This document shows positions 7,227 through 14,076 of a DNA stretch of 64,000 nt, piece by piece. This DNA comes from Elusimicrobiota bacterium (GTDB lineage Bacteria; Elusimicrobiota; Elusimicrobia; UBA1565; UBA9628): contig JAPLKL010000040.1 of NCBI GenBank assembly GCA_026388095.1, positions 92,965 to 156,964 on the forward strand, in the 5' to 3' direction. A model generated the notes under the pieces. It saw only the letters and a program-made list of their open reading frames with translations, was not told the origin of the DNA and did no database searches. Positions within the stretch are counted from its first letter, which is position 1, and each line of letters opens with the position of its first letter. A program made the position numbers and the translations under genes.

Positions 7227-10200
7227 ATGAAGAGATTCCTCGCCACCCTTATCGCCGCCGCCCTTATCCTCACCGCCCCCGGCCTTCCCTGCTACGCCGC
7301 TGCGGGCGCCATCGTCAGCCAAGGTTCGGTCGCATCCGTCCCCGCCGGCCTGCAGGGCCCGGTGCGCGGCGTCACCCCCGTCAACCAGCTTTCCAACATA
7401 TCGGTCGGCCTCACTGCCATAGGGCTCAAGGGCTCTTTGGCCCCGCAGACCGCTGTTCCCACGCCAGTGGTCCAAGGTTTCGCGGCCCCCATGGCCGCCC
7501 CGTCCGTCAAGATCGATGAGTCCGAATCCGTGCCCGTGCCCGGCCCGGCGCTGGGCGAGCTCAACGCCACTCCCGTCAAGTCCATCGCAGGCGCCGCGGC
7601 TGCCGCGCCGAAGTTGAACGAACTCCTCGGCGAGAAAGAGAAGCTCACTTTGACCGCGGACCAGCTCGGCTCCATGTCCGAGGGCACGGCCAAGACCTCG
7701 GCCGCCTCCATCATGGACCGCATACTCGGCATCCGGAACGCCGCGCAGGCTTCCGATGATGCCGTGGCCGCTCCCGCACTCTCCGCTGCGCAGGGCCATC
7801 TTGCCCCGGCCTCGGTCCAGGGACAGTCCGACTCCCGCGTCGTGCCGCAGTCCCAGGCCGAGCCGGCCTGGAAGACGCAGAAGAAACGCGAGCTCGTGAC
7901 CGCCCTCGGCTCGTTCGCGGGCATCGCCGCGGGCTTCGGCGTCAAGGTCCTGATTCCCGCTTTCGCGGTCGCTCCCATCGTCGGCTGGCTCGCCGGCGGC
8001 CTGCTCGGCGCGTACCTTTCTTCTCGGATCCTGAGCGCGCTCGGTGCGAAACACGGCCGCGTCTTCGGCGCCTTCACCACGGTCGGCCGCGTGGCGCTCG
8101 CCGGCGGCGCGGTCTTCGGCCTGCAGGCGCTGGCCGTGGCCGCCTTGCCCGCCATCTTCGGCCTGGTGCCCGTCGCCGCGGTCTGGGCCGTGAGCTCCGG
8201 AATCCTGCTCCTGCCCGCAGCCCTTTACGCCCGCTACCGGCTCTCTTTGCGCGACTCGCCGCGCCTGACCCCGGTCAAATGGGTCATGGACATCGCCATC
8301 GGCGCTTTCCTGGGCGCGGCCGCCATCGCGGCGCCGAGCTTGGCCGCGATCGTCACGCTGCAGCAGTTGGCCGCCGCGGGATTGCCGCTGGCGGGCCTCA
8401 TCGCCGGCCGGTCCTTGGGCTCCGGAGCCAGCGTCCTTGACAGCCTGGGGACCTGGGGCGCGCTGGCCGTCCTGCCGGCCATCATCGGCGTGGCCGCGGC
8501 TGGCATCATCGGCATCGGCCCCCTGCTGGGCATGATGACGCTCCCGGTCATGACCACTTTGTCCTTCTTCCTGGGCACCATCATCCACGCCGCCGAGACC
8601 GGCCGACCCTTCTCCGTGCCGGGCAGCCTGCAGAAGATGCGCTTCCCGAGCTTCCAGTGGGTGATGACCGGAGTGGTCTTCGCCTTGCTGACGGGCCTTG
8701 GCGCGGTCTACACGACTCCCGCCTTCATCGCCTGGCAGTTCTTGGGCAGCAAGACCTATGGCTGGGACAAGAGCGCCCCGCTCTGGAAGAACCTGGTCTA
8801 CAACGTGCTCAACTTCAACACCCTCTACCTGGGCGTGCTGGCCTTCACGGCCGCCACCGCCTTCACCAGCCCCCTGACCTTCCTGGTGCTGGCCTTCGCC
8901 CCGGAGCGCGCCGCGTCCTGGACCGAGGCCCTGCTGGGCAAGCTCCTGCCCAAGGCCGCGCCCGCGCCTTCCACCGCGGTCAAGCCTCTGGCCGACCCGA
9001 ACGCGGCTGCGGACAAGCCGACGCGCTGGCCGAACTTCCACTACTGGCTCAAGACCGGCTTGCTCATCGGGTCCATGGCCATCATGGGCTTCGGGATGGG
9101 CGCCGCAGTCTTCGGCCTCGTCAGCCTGGCCAAGAACCTGGGTATCGCCGCGGTGCTGGCCGGAATCCCCTTCTTCTTCGCGACCAAGATCATCAAGCTG
9201 GTGATGAAGACCAAGCCCGCCGACGAAAGCCAGGACCCGGAGTTCTTCGCCATCATGAAGGACCTGCGCGGTCTCATCAACGCCAAGCGCGAGGCCAAGG
9301 GCCAGAAGCCCATCCCCGCCCCGGAGATGGTCATCGACCCGCTCACCGCCCCCAACGCCTACGCCACGGGACGCACCCCCTTCCACGCCTTGGTGGGAGT
9401 GACCCAGGGCATCAAGGAGATGCTCCTCGACGGCGAGAACCTTCGCGCGGGCCTCATGCGTCTCCTGGCCGCTTCCGACCCCGGCAGTAAGTCCTATAAG
9501 GTCTTCCGTATGGCCATCGCGGAGTCCATCCCGGGCGTGGCCGTAGACGCCACCCCGGTGCAGGTCGCCGAAGCGGTCAAGAACGCCAGTGCCGAGGACA
9601 TCAAGAAGCTGGGCGTGCGCGCCCTGCGCGGCGTGCTCGCCCATGAGTTCAGTCACGTGATGGACCGGCACATGCTGCTCAACGCCATCGCCGGCTCCAT
9701 CAGCTCCGGGGTCGCCTTCGCGGCCTACGGCGTGATGTGGGCCGTGGGCCATGCCCAGGCCGCGGCCAAGAAGCTCAAGGACAGCATCTTCCCGGCGCCG
9801 AAGTCCGTGGGCGACCCGACCCTTGACCAGATGATCCGCAAGAGCGGGACGATCGTCAACGGGATGTACGCGGCGGTGAGCCTGATGCCGTTAGCGGCTT
9901 TGGGCGCGGGCATCCTGTTCCTGCTCAACATGCCGCTCTTGGGATTGGCCAGCGCCGCCGTCGCCGCCGTCTCCTTGGGCAGCTTTCTCTACCTGCATCA
10001 GGCCTTCGAGCGCAACCAGCAGGCGATGGTGGACCATGTCTCCCTGCCGCGGTCCGTTCGCTACGGCATCGAGCCCATCTCCACGGGCCTGAGCGTGAAG
10101 TCCTTGCCCGCTCTGCTGCGGGTGTTCGCGGCCCTTTGGGGTCCGATCGTGCTGCAGATCACGCAGATGGCGTCCTCCCGGCAGGATGAGGGCATGGCCG

Positions 10201-10748
10201 ACGCGGACGGGGCCAAGCTCAGCAACGACCCCGAGGCGCTGGCTTTGGCTCTGGGTCTGCTGACGACCTGGCGGCCCAAGACGCTCGGCCCGGCCATCGC
10301 GGCCGAAAGGCTGCCGATCGTGGCGGCTAACTCGCATCTGTTCACCGTGAACCCGGTCGAGCAGATGCAGAAGGCCGGCGCCCTGCCGAAGTCCGACCCG
10401 CTCTCCGACATGGTGGTGGGCAAGCAGGACGACTTCCTTTTCAACCTTTTCATCACGCACCCGGACACCACTCAGCGCATCGAGCGGCTGGGTGAGATGG
10501 CCCAGGCGAAGGACTCGCCTGCCGCCGCTCAGGCCGTTGATGGGCTCCTGGCCCTGGACCGCGAGGTCTCCGGCAAGGTGAAGGACGCCGCGGTCAAGGG
10601 TGTCCTGGCCACGCTGCTCGCCGCGGCTGCCTTCTTCATCCACCCGGTGCTGACCGTGGGCGTGGGGCTGGTGGCCCTGGCCCAGTATTACCGCATGGTC
10701 AAGTTCATGCTCCTGCGCAGCAGGCTCCAGAAGACCATCCAGAAATAG
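7227..10748 (+). CDS. Exported multi-pass M48-type metallopeptidase
   Basis: 1173 residues. The signal peptide has the shared PGLPCYAAAGA motif (about residues 19-29), then a low-complexity linker with SNISVGL to about 215. A long membrane domain (about 225-670, many hydrophobic segments) comes next, and then an M48 (HtpX/Ste24-type) domain. Zinc ligands are visible: His806 and His810 in HEFSH, and Glu988 in DEGMAD. Two hydrophobic segments sit between the HExxH and the third ligand, as in HtpX. HtpX is about 290 residues, so roughly 700 residues of linker and membrane domain are extra. Likely role: quality control of membrane proteins, or processing of exported substrates. Predicted leaderless; a terminator follows at 10760. 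Confidence 0.7.
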   Translation: MKRFLATLIAAALILTAPGLPCYAAAGAIVSQGSVASVPAGLQGPVRGVTPVNQLSNISVGLTAIGLKGSLAPQTAVPTPVVQGFAAPMAAPSVKIDESESVPVPGPALGELNATPVKSIAGAAAAAPKLNELLGEKEKLTLTADQLGSMSEGTAKTSAASIMDRILGIRNAAQASDDAVAAPALSAAQGHLAPASVQGQSDSRVVPQSQAEPAWKTQKKRELVTALGSFAGIAAGFGVKVLIPAFAVAPIVGWLAGGLLGAYLSSRILSALGAKHGRVFGAFTTVGRVALAGGAVFGLQALAVAALPAIFGLVPVAAVWAVSSGILLLPAALYARYRLSLRDSPRLTPVKWVMDIAIGAFLGAAAIAAPSLAAIVTLQQLAAAGLPLAGLIAGRSLGSGASVLDSLGTWGALAVLPAIIGVAAAGIIGIGPLLGMMTLPVMTTLSFFLGTIIHAAETGRPFSVPGSLQKMRFPSFQWVMTGVVFALLTGLGAVYTTPAFIAWQFLGSKTYGWDKSAPLWKNLVYNVLNFNTLYLGVLAFTAATAFTSPLTFLVLAFAPERAASWTEALLGKLLPKAAPAPSTAVKPLADPNAAADKPTRWPNFHYWLKTGLLIGSMAIMGFGMGAAVFGLVSLAKNLGIAAVLAGIPFFFATKIIKLVMKTKPADESQDPEFFAIMKDLRGLINAKREAKGQKPIPAPEMVIDPLTAPNAYATGRTPFHALVGVTQGIKEMLLDGENLRAGLMRLLAASDPGSKSYKVFRMAIAESIPGVAVDATPVQVAEAVKNASAEDIKKLGVRALRGVLAHEFSHVMDRHMLLNAIAGSISSGVAFAAYGVMWAVGHAQAAAKKLKDSIFPAPKSVGDPTLDQMIRKSGTIVNGMYAAVSLMPLAALGAGILFLLNMPLLGLASAAVAAVSLGSFLYLHQAFERNQQAMVDHVSLPRSVRYGIEPISTGLSVKSLPALLRVFAALWGPIVLQITQMASSRQDEGMADADGAKLSNDPEALALALGLLTTWRPKTLGPAIAAERLPIVAANSHLFTVNPVEQMQKAGALPKSDPLSDMVVGKQDDFLFNLFITHPDTTQRIERLGEMAQAKDSPAAAQAVDGLLALDREVSGKVKDAAVKGVLATLLAAAAFFIHPVLTVGVGLVALAQYYRMVKFMLLRSRLQKTIQK

Positions 10749-10759
10749 GACCAGCTATA

Positions 10760-10795
10760 CGCCCCCGGAAGCAGGAACTCCGGGGGCGTCCTATT
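10760..10795. terminator. Shared (bidirectional) terminator between convergent genes
   Basis: A 10-bp stem, CGCCCCCGGA (10760-10769) with its complement (10779-10788), is followed by TCCTATTT. It lies between the M48 gene (stop 10748) and the minus-strand YkgJ-like gene (stop 10791), so it can end both transcripts. Confidence 0.65.
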
Positions 10796-11051
10796 TCCCG
10801 GGGCGGGTGGCCTCTTCCCAGGCCTCCAGGAGGGCCAAGGCTTGCGCCTGGCTGGAGCCGCAGACTTCGTGACCCGGCCTGAACCGGCGGCAGACTTCAG
10901 GGTAGTCGGCGCGTCCCCATATGTCGCAGGCAAGGTCCGGCAGCAGATGAGGGCACCTAAGACCCGCGGGCTTGCCTTTGGGCAGGCCGGGCAGCGGGCT
11001 CGAGATGGAAGGCGCTATGCAGCAGGCCGCGCAGCCGGGGCGGCAGTCCAT
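10791..11051 (-). CDS. YkgJ-type cysteine-cluster protein (Zn/Fe-chelating domain family)
   Basis: 86 residues. It opens MDCRPGCAACC and continues with GxPxGKPAGLRCPHL, ACDIWGRADYPEVCRRFRP and VCG, the Cys spacing of the YkgJ-like cysteine-cluster family thought to bind zinc or an iron-sulfur cluster. Function is unknown in the family; the protein is small, cytoplasmic and complete. ATG 11051 is chosen because AGGAG lies 4 nt upstream; a longer in-frame extension has no such site. It follows the thioredoxin-fold gene by 17 bp in the same direction, so the two probably share a transcript. Confidence 0.7.
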   Translation of the reverse strand: MDCRPGCAACCIAPSISSPLPGLPKGKPAGLRCPHLLPDLACDIWGRADYPEVCRRFRPGHEVCGSSQAQALALLEAWEEATRPGK

Positions 11052-11068
11052 AGCGCTCCTGGAGCCGG

Positions 11069-11944
11069 CTAGGGCAGCCCCAATTCCCTGGCCCACTTGG
11101 CGATATCCACGGGGCCTTCGTAAGCTCTGGCGTTCTCCTCGATGATGCCCCCGTCATCGTATATCGCGTAGAAGTGCGGCAGGCCTTCGGCCGGGACGGT
11201 CCCCCCGGGGTCGAGCAAGGTGTCGTCGCCGAATTCCGCCGCGAACCCGCGCACGGCCCCCAGCGAGTCCTTGCCGACCACGATCTTCGTGGCGACGCCG
11301 CGCGAATTGAGATAGTCCCGCAAGGTCTTGATGTTCTTGGCCGCGCTGTGGCAGCGGGAGTTCCCGGGGGACAGGACCACCACCAGGCATTTCTTCGTTG
11401 GGCAGGCTGCCAGCGGGACCGTCTTCTCGTTCAGAGCGTTCAGCACCAGATTGGGCAAGGAGCCGGTGGTGCGCTGCCGGGGGCCTTTGTGCGGGGAGCT
11501 CTTTACGGCGGCCACGAGCGGCTGCGCCGCGGACGCGGCCCGCTTTGCGGCGGCCGCGTAGTCGATGCGCTCATCGAGGCCGAGCCAATGCACGCTGGTC
11601 ACCCGCCGGCGGTCCCCGCCGAGGTCCACGATGAACTCGGCGCGCCGGGGCTTGCGGCTGCCGGCCTCGCGCAGCCGGACCAAGGCCACGAAGACGCCGG
11701 GGGAGAGGGCCTTGACGCTGCTTTGGTCGATCGCCTCGAACTCGAGGCGCGTGGCCTTGCCCCGTCGTCCTGGATTCTCCATCCAGTCTCGGTCGGCGCC
11801 GTGTCTGAGGATGTGGGCTGACACCACGTTCTCCACATTGGAGGCGTTTTCGGAGAGGGGCGGCAGGCTTTCCTCCTGGCACCGGGCGGCGATGGCCGCA
11901 GTCATCGCCGCGATGAGGATCAAAGCACGGGGGCGCAGTTTCAC
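11069..11944 (-). CDS. Exported thioredoxin-fold protein with a single active-site-like Cys
   Basis: 291 residues from GTG 11944. This start gives a signal peptide (KLRPRALILIAAMTAAIAA) and lies 6 nt after TATGAT, so it is predicted leaderless. The N-terminal half (about 25-160) is mixed alpha/beta with no motif I recognise. The C-terminal half looks like a thioredoxin fold: CLVVVLSPGNSRCHSA (strand, then a loop where TlpA/thioredoxin have CxxC), a strand-helix pair, LPHFYAIYDDGG and a final helix. Only one Cys remains in the active-site loop (GNSRC), so a standard disulfide exchange is unlikely. A monothiol or purely structural role is possible. It is followed by the YkgJ-like gene. Confidence 0.55.
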   Translation of the reverse strand: MKLRPRALILIAAMTAAIAARCQEESLPPLSENASNVENVVSAHILRHGADRDWMENPGRRGKATRLEFEAIDQSSVKALSPGVFVALVRLREAGSRKPRRAEFIVDLGGDRRRVTSVHWLGLDERIDYAAAAKRAASAAQPLVAAVKSSPHKGPRQRTTGSLPNLVLNALNEKTVPLAACPTKKCLVVVLSPGNSRCHSAAKNIKTLRDYLNSRGVATKIVVGKDSLGAVRGFAAEFGDDTLLDPGGTVPAEGLPHFYAIYDDGGIIEENARAYEGPVDIAKWARELGLP

Positions 11945-11950
11945 GGTACA

Positions 11951-11994
11951 ATCATACCGCTGTGCCGGGATTTCGCGATATAGGTCTTTGGGCC
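11951..11994 (-). promoter_or_regulatory. Predicted leaderless promoter with near-consensus motif
   Basis: On the minus strand, GGCCCAAAGACC (11994-11983; one mismatch to GGMCYTWRGDCC) lies 26 bp before the -10 TATGAT (11956-11951). The GTG start at 11944 follows 6 nt later. It faces away from the promoter at 12030-12071, so the two share a GGCC-rich intergenic region. Confidence 0.45.
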
Positions 11995-12029
11995 CAGCAG
12001 GCACTAGGCCCAAAGTCTTATTTACTCTA

Positions 12030-12071
12030 GGCCCTAGGGCCTATAATAAAAAACTGGCTGCGTGATAGAAT
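12030..12071 (+). promoter_or_regulatory. Predicted promoter with perfect palindromic motif
   Basis: GGCCCTAGGGCC (12030-12041) is a perfect 12-bp palindrome, 24 bp before the -10 TAGAAT (12066-12071). A second hexamer, TATAAT, abuts the motif at 12042-12047 and may be another start. The whole 11945-12143 gap holds no gene but many GGCC/AGGCCT words, including inverted AGACCT/AGGTCT arms within 12085-12105. Confidence 0.5.
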
Positions 12072-12149
12072 ACGATAGGCCTAAAGACCTGTAGGGCCTA
12101 GGTCTGAAGGCCCAGCCGCAAAGCGGGCCCAAGAGATAAAAGAGTGAAG

Positions 12150-12527
12150 ATGGCAAGGCGCTACCAGAAGGCGATAACGGTCGCTCTGCTCCTCCTCAAT
12201 ATCAGCGGAGCTCGCGTCGTGGCTGTCACCGACAGCTGCGAACATTGCCGGAGCTTCTTCGTCCCCGCTTCGAGCTTCAGGGCCATCGCCAAGGTCGTGA
12301 CTCATCAGCAGTGGAAGCGGCACGCGCCGCACTCCTTGGGCGCCCGCGCCAACCGCTACTCGAGCCAGGACCTTCAAACCGTCAGGCGCGAGAGGCCGGT
12401 GCTTCCCCTCGCCATCCTGCCCCCCGTCAACATCGCGCTCGGTACCGAGCTCTCCCGCAACAGGCTCGTCTATGCCTGGAGGCTCCCCAGGGACCGCAGC
12501 CCCGTCTTGTCCCCGCAGTTGAATTGA
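12150..12527 (+). CDS. Small exported protein of unknown function
   Basis: 125 residues from ATG 12150 (a GTG at 12144 is also in frame; neither has a strong ribosome-binding sequence). A signal peptide (MARRYQKAITVALLLLNISG, then ARVVA) is followed by a short mature part with a CEHC motif just after the cleavage region, many Arg/His residues and no known domain. The CxxC could bind a metal or form a disulfide. Flanked by two motif-bearing promoters, it appears monocistronic. I do not recognise a family. Confidence 0.5.
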   Translation: MARRYQKAITVALLLLNISGARVVAVTDSCEHCRSFFVPASSFRAIAKVVTHQQWKRHAPHSLGARANRYSSQDLQTVRRERPVLPLAILPPVNIALGTELSRNRLVYAWRLPRDRSPVLSPQLN

Positions 12528-12539
12528 GCCCCTCCTACC

Positions 12540-12585
12540 GGACCTCCTAGGTCCGGTCCGACCGTCTTTCCCTGAGCCGTACCTT
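12540..12585 (+). promoter_or_regulatory. Predicted promoter with variant (spaced) motif; may double as terminator
   Basis: GGACCT and AGGTCC are separated by CCT (12540-12554), with outer bases extending the dyad by 1 bp. This is the GGMCYTWRGDCC motif with a 3-bp insertion. It lies 25 bp before a weak -10, TACCTT (12580-12585). The hairpin could instead terminate the gene ending at 12527, but no T-run follows directly. Confidence 0.35.
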
Positions 12586-12621
12586 AAGGAAGCAGGAATA
12601 CCAAATAGAGCAAGAGGTGTC

Positions 12622-13967
12622 ATGATCAAGAAGTCGAAATTAATAGCCGTCGTTCTGGCAGCGGCCTATGCGCAGAGCTCTTTCGCCTCCGCGGCCGTCG
12701 TCCAGAACTTCACGGAGATAGAGAGAGCTTCGGCCATCGATCTCCTTCAAGCCGTCAAGAATGCCCCCAAGAAGGTCAACAAGAGCAAGGCGACGAAAGC
12801 CTCGTTCTCGACCTTGGGCTTCCCTGGCGGAAACCATGGCGGCGGACCCGGCCCGCAGCCGCACCCGCAGCCTCAGCCGCCGCATCCGCAGCCTCAGCCG
12901 CCGCATCCGCAGCCTCAGCCGCCGCATCCGCAGCCTCAGCCGCCGCATCCGCAGCCTCAGCCGCCGCATCCGCAGCCTCAGCCGCCGCATCCGCAGCCTC
13001 AGCCGCGCAGCCGCCGCACCCGCAGCCTCAGCCGCCGCACCCGCAGCCTCAGCCGCCGCACCCGCAGCCTCAGCCGCCGCACCCGCAGCCTCAGCCGCCG
13101 CACCCGCAGCCTCAGCCGCCGCATCCGCAGCCTCAGCCGCCGCACCCGCAGCCTCAGCCGCCGCATCCGCACCCGCAGCCGCATCCGCATCCGGTGCCGC
13201 CGCCGCACCCGCACCCGGGACCGGACCCGTGGCACCCTGGTCCCTGGCACCCCGGCCCTTGGCATCCTGGGCCGTGGCACCCCGGGCCGTGGTATCCGTA
13301 TCCTTACCCGTACCCGTATCCTTATCCGACCCCGGTTCCGCCGCCTCCGCCCGCGCCGACGCCTGACCCGAGCGCGAAGGTGTACAAGAGCCCGGACGGG
13401 ACGAGGAAGGTCGTGGTCTCTGGAGAAAGCCAGATGGCCTATCTCTACGACACCGCGTATGTGCCGGCCTTCGACCCGGTCTATCTGGGTTCCGGCGTCA
13501 ATGACGTGCAGTTCCAGCTGGATGACCAAGGCCAGCTCGACGGCATCGTGACCGTACTGGACGATGGCGCGCTCAACATGTTCGACCAGAACGGCAAGCC
13601 GACGGGGCAGATCGTATACAGCCCCGACCGCACGAGGAGGGTGGACATCTCCGGCGACGACCGGGATGCCTACCTGAACGACACCGCGGATTCACCGGCC
13701 TTCGATCCGGTGTTCCTGGGCGCCAAGGTGCTCGCAGTGCAGTTCCAGTCGGACGAACTAGGGCGGCTCGTCGTCCTAGTCCTCAACGAGGACGGCAGCA
13801 CCAACTCGTACAACAGCTACGGGACCTTGATCGACAGCCAGCCCGCGCCGCAAGCGGCGTCGGCCACGGACGACCAGGCAGGCGCCTCAGCAGCCTCCTC
13901 GGTCGGCCAAGGCCTGGAGAAGTCGGCCCTCTTCAACGCACTGAAGACCGGCAATATCAGCTGGTAG
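12622..13967 (+). CDS. Exported His/Pro/Gln-repeat protein, reading frame broken inside the repeats
   Basis: ATG 12622 follows AAGAGGTG. A signal peptide (MIKKSKLIAVVLAAAYAQSS...) and about 60 residues lead into a PPHPQPQ array. After six 21-bp units the frame is lost: 8 bp at 13003-13010 shift translation so that the frame from 12622 runs on as Arg-rich sequence to 13551. The next seven units, a WHPGP and Tyr-Pro stretch, and the conserved C-terminus are open in another frame to 13967. One added base near 13006 would give a continuous protein of about 448 residues. The C-terminus has two related 60-residue repeats (SPDGTRKVVVSG... and SPDRTRRVDISG..., each with AFDPV(Y/F)LG). His-rich repeats could bind metal. 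Assembly error, pseudogene and phase variation are all possible. Confidence 0.55.
12877..13157 (+). repeat. 21-bp tandem repeats encoding PPHPQPQ
   Basis: Six units of CCGCCGCATCCGCAGCCTCAG type (12877-13002) are followed by the 8-bp interruption CCGCGCAG (13003-13010). Seven more units follow (13011-13157), mostly with CAC instead of CAT. Partly degraded units continue to about 13195. The switch from CAT-type to CAC-type units coincides with the frame change. Confidence 0.9.
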
Positions 13968-13989
13968 CCGTCTAGAGGCTATCGCACGG

Positions 13990-14021
13990 GGCCCAGACCC
14001 TCACGGGTCTGGGCCTCCCTA
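13990..14021 (+). terminator. Terminator hairpin after the repeat-protein gene
   Basis: GGCCCAGACCC (13990-14000) pairs perfectly with 14005-14015 around the loop TCAC. TCCCTAT follows. The T-run is weak, but the stem is strong and ends just before the next promoter (TTGACA 14022). Confidence 0.6.
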
Positions 14022-14051
14022 TTGACAGGGCCCTGGAGTCCTGTCTAGACT
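14022..14051 (+). promoter_or_regulatory. Sigma-70-type promoter of the GH3 gene
   Basis: TTGACA (14022-14027), an 18-bp spacer and TAGACT (14046-14051). This is the ordinary housekeeping form, with a true -35 box and a leadered gene (AGGAGG at 14067-14072), unlike the motif-bearing promoters. Confidence 0.65.
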
Positions 14052-14076
14052 GTGCGCACAGTCGATAGGAGGCATC

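Noticed and set aside
6999..9752. Very long open frame antisense to the M48 gene (and similar ones opposite 2008-5331, 28892-33034 and 33209-35920)
   Set aside because: In DNA this GC-rich, antisense frames stay open by codon bias. Their translations are Gly/Arg/His/Ala-rich low-complexity sequence with no motif, while the sense strands carry recognisable domains.
12877..13157. Possible CRISPR array
   Set aside because: The 21-bp units are directly adjacent with no unique spacers, encode PPHPQPQ in frame, and no cas genes are nearby.
13194..13967. A separate gene for the C-terminal half of the His/Pro/Gln protein
   Set aside because: The same PPHPQPQ coding pattern continues upstream in that frame and no ribosome-binding sequence precedes 13194. 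A single frame break in one gene explains it better.
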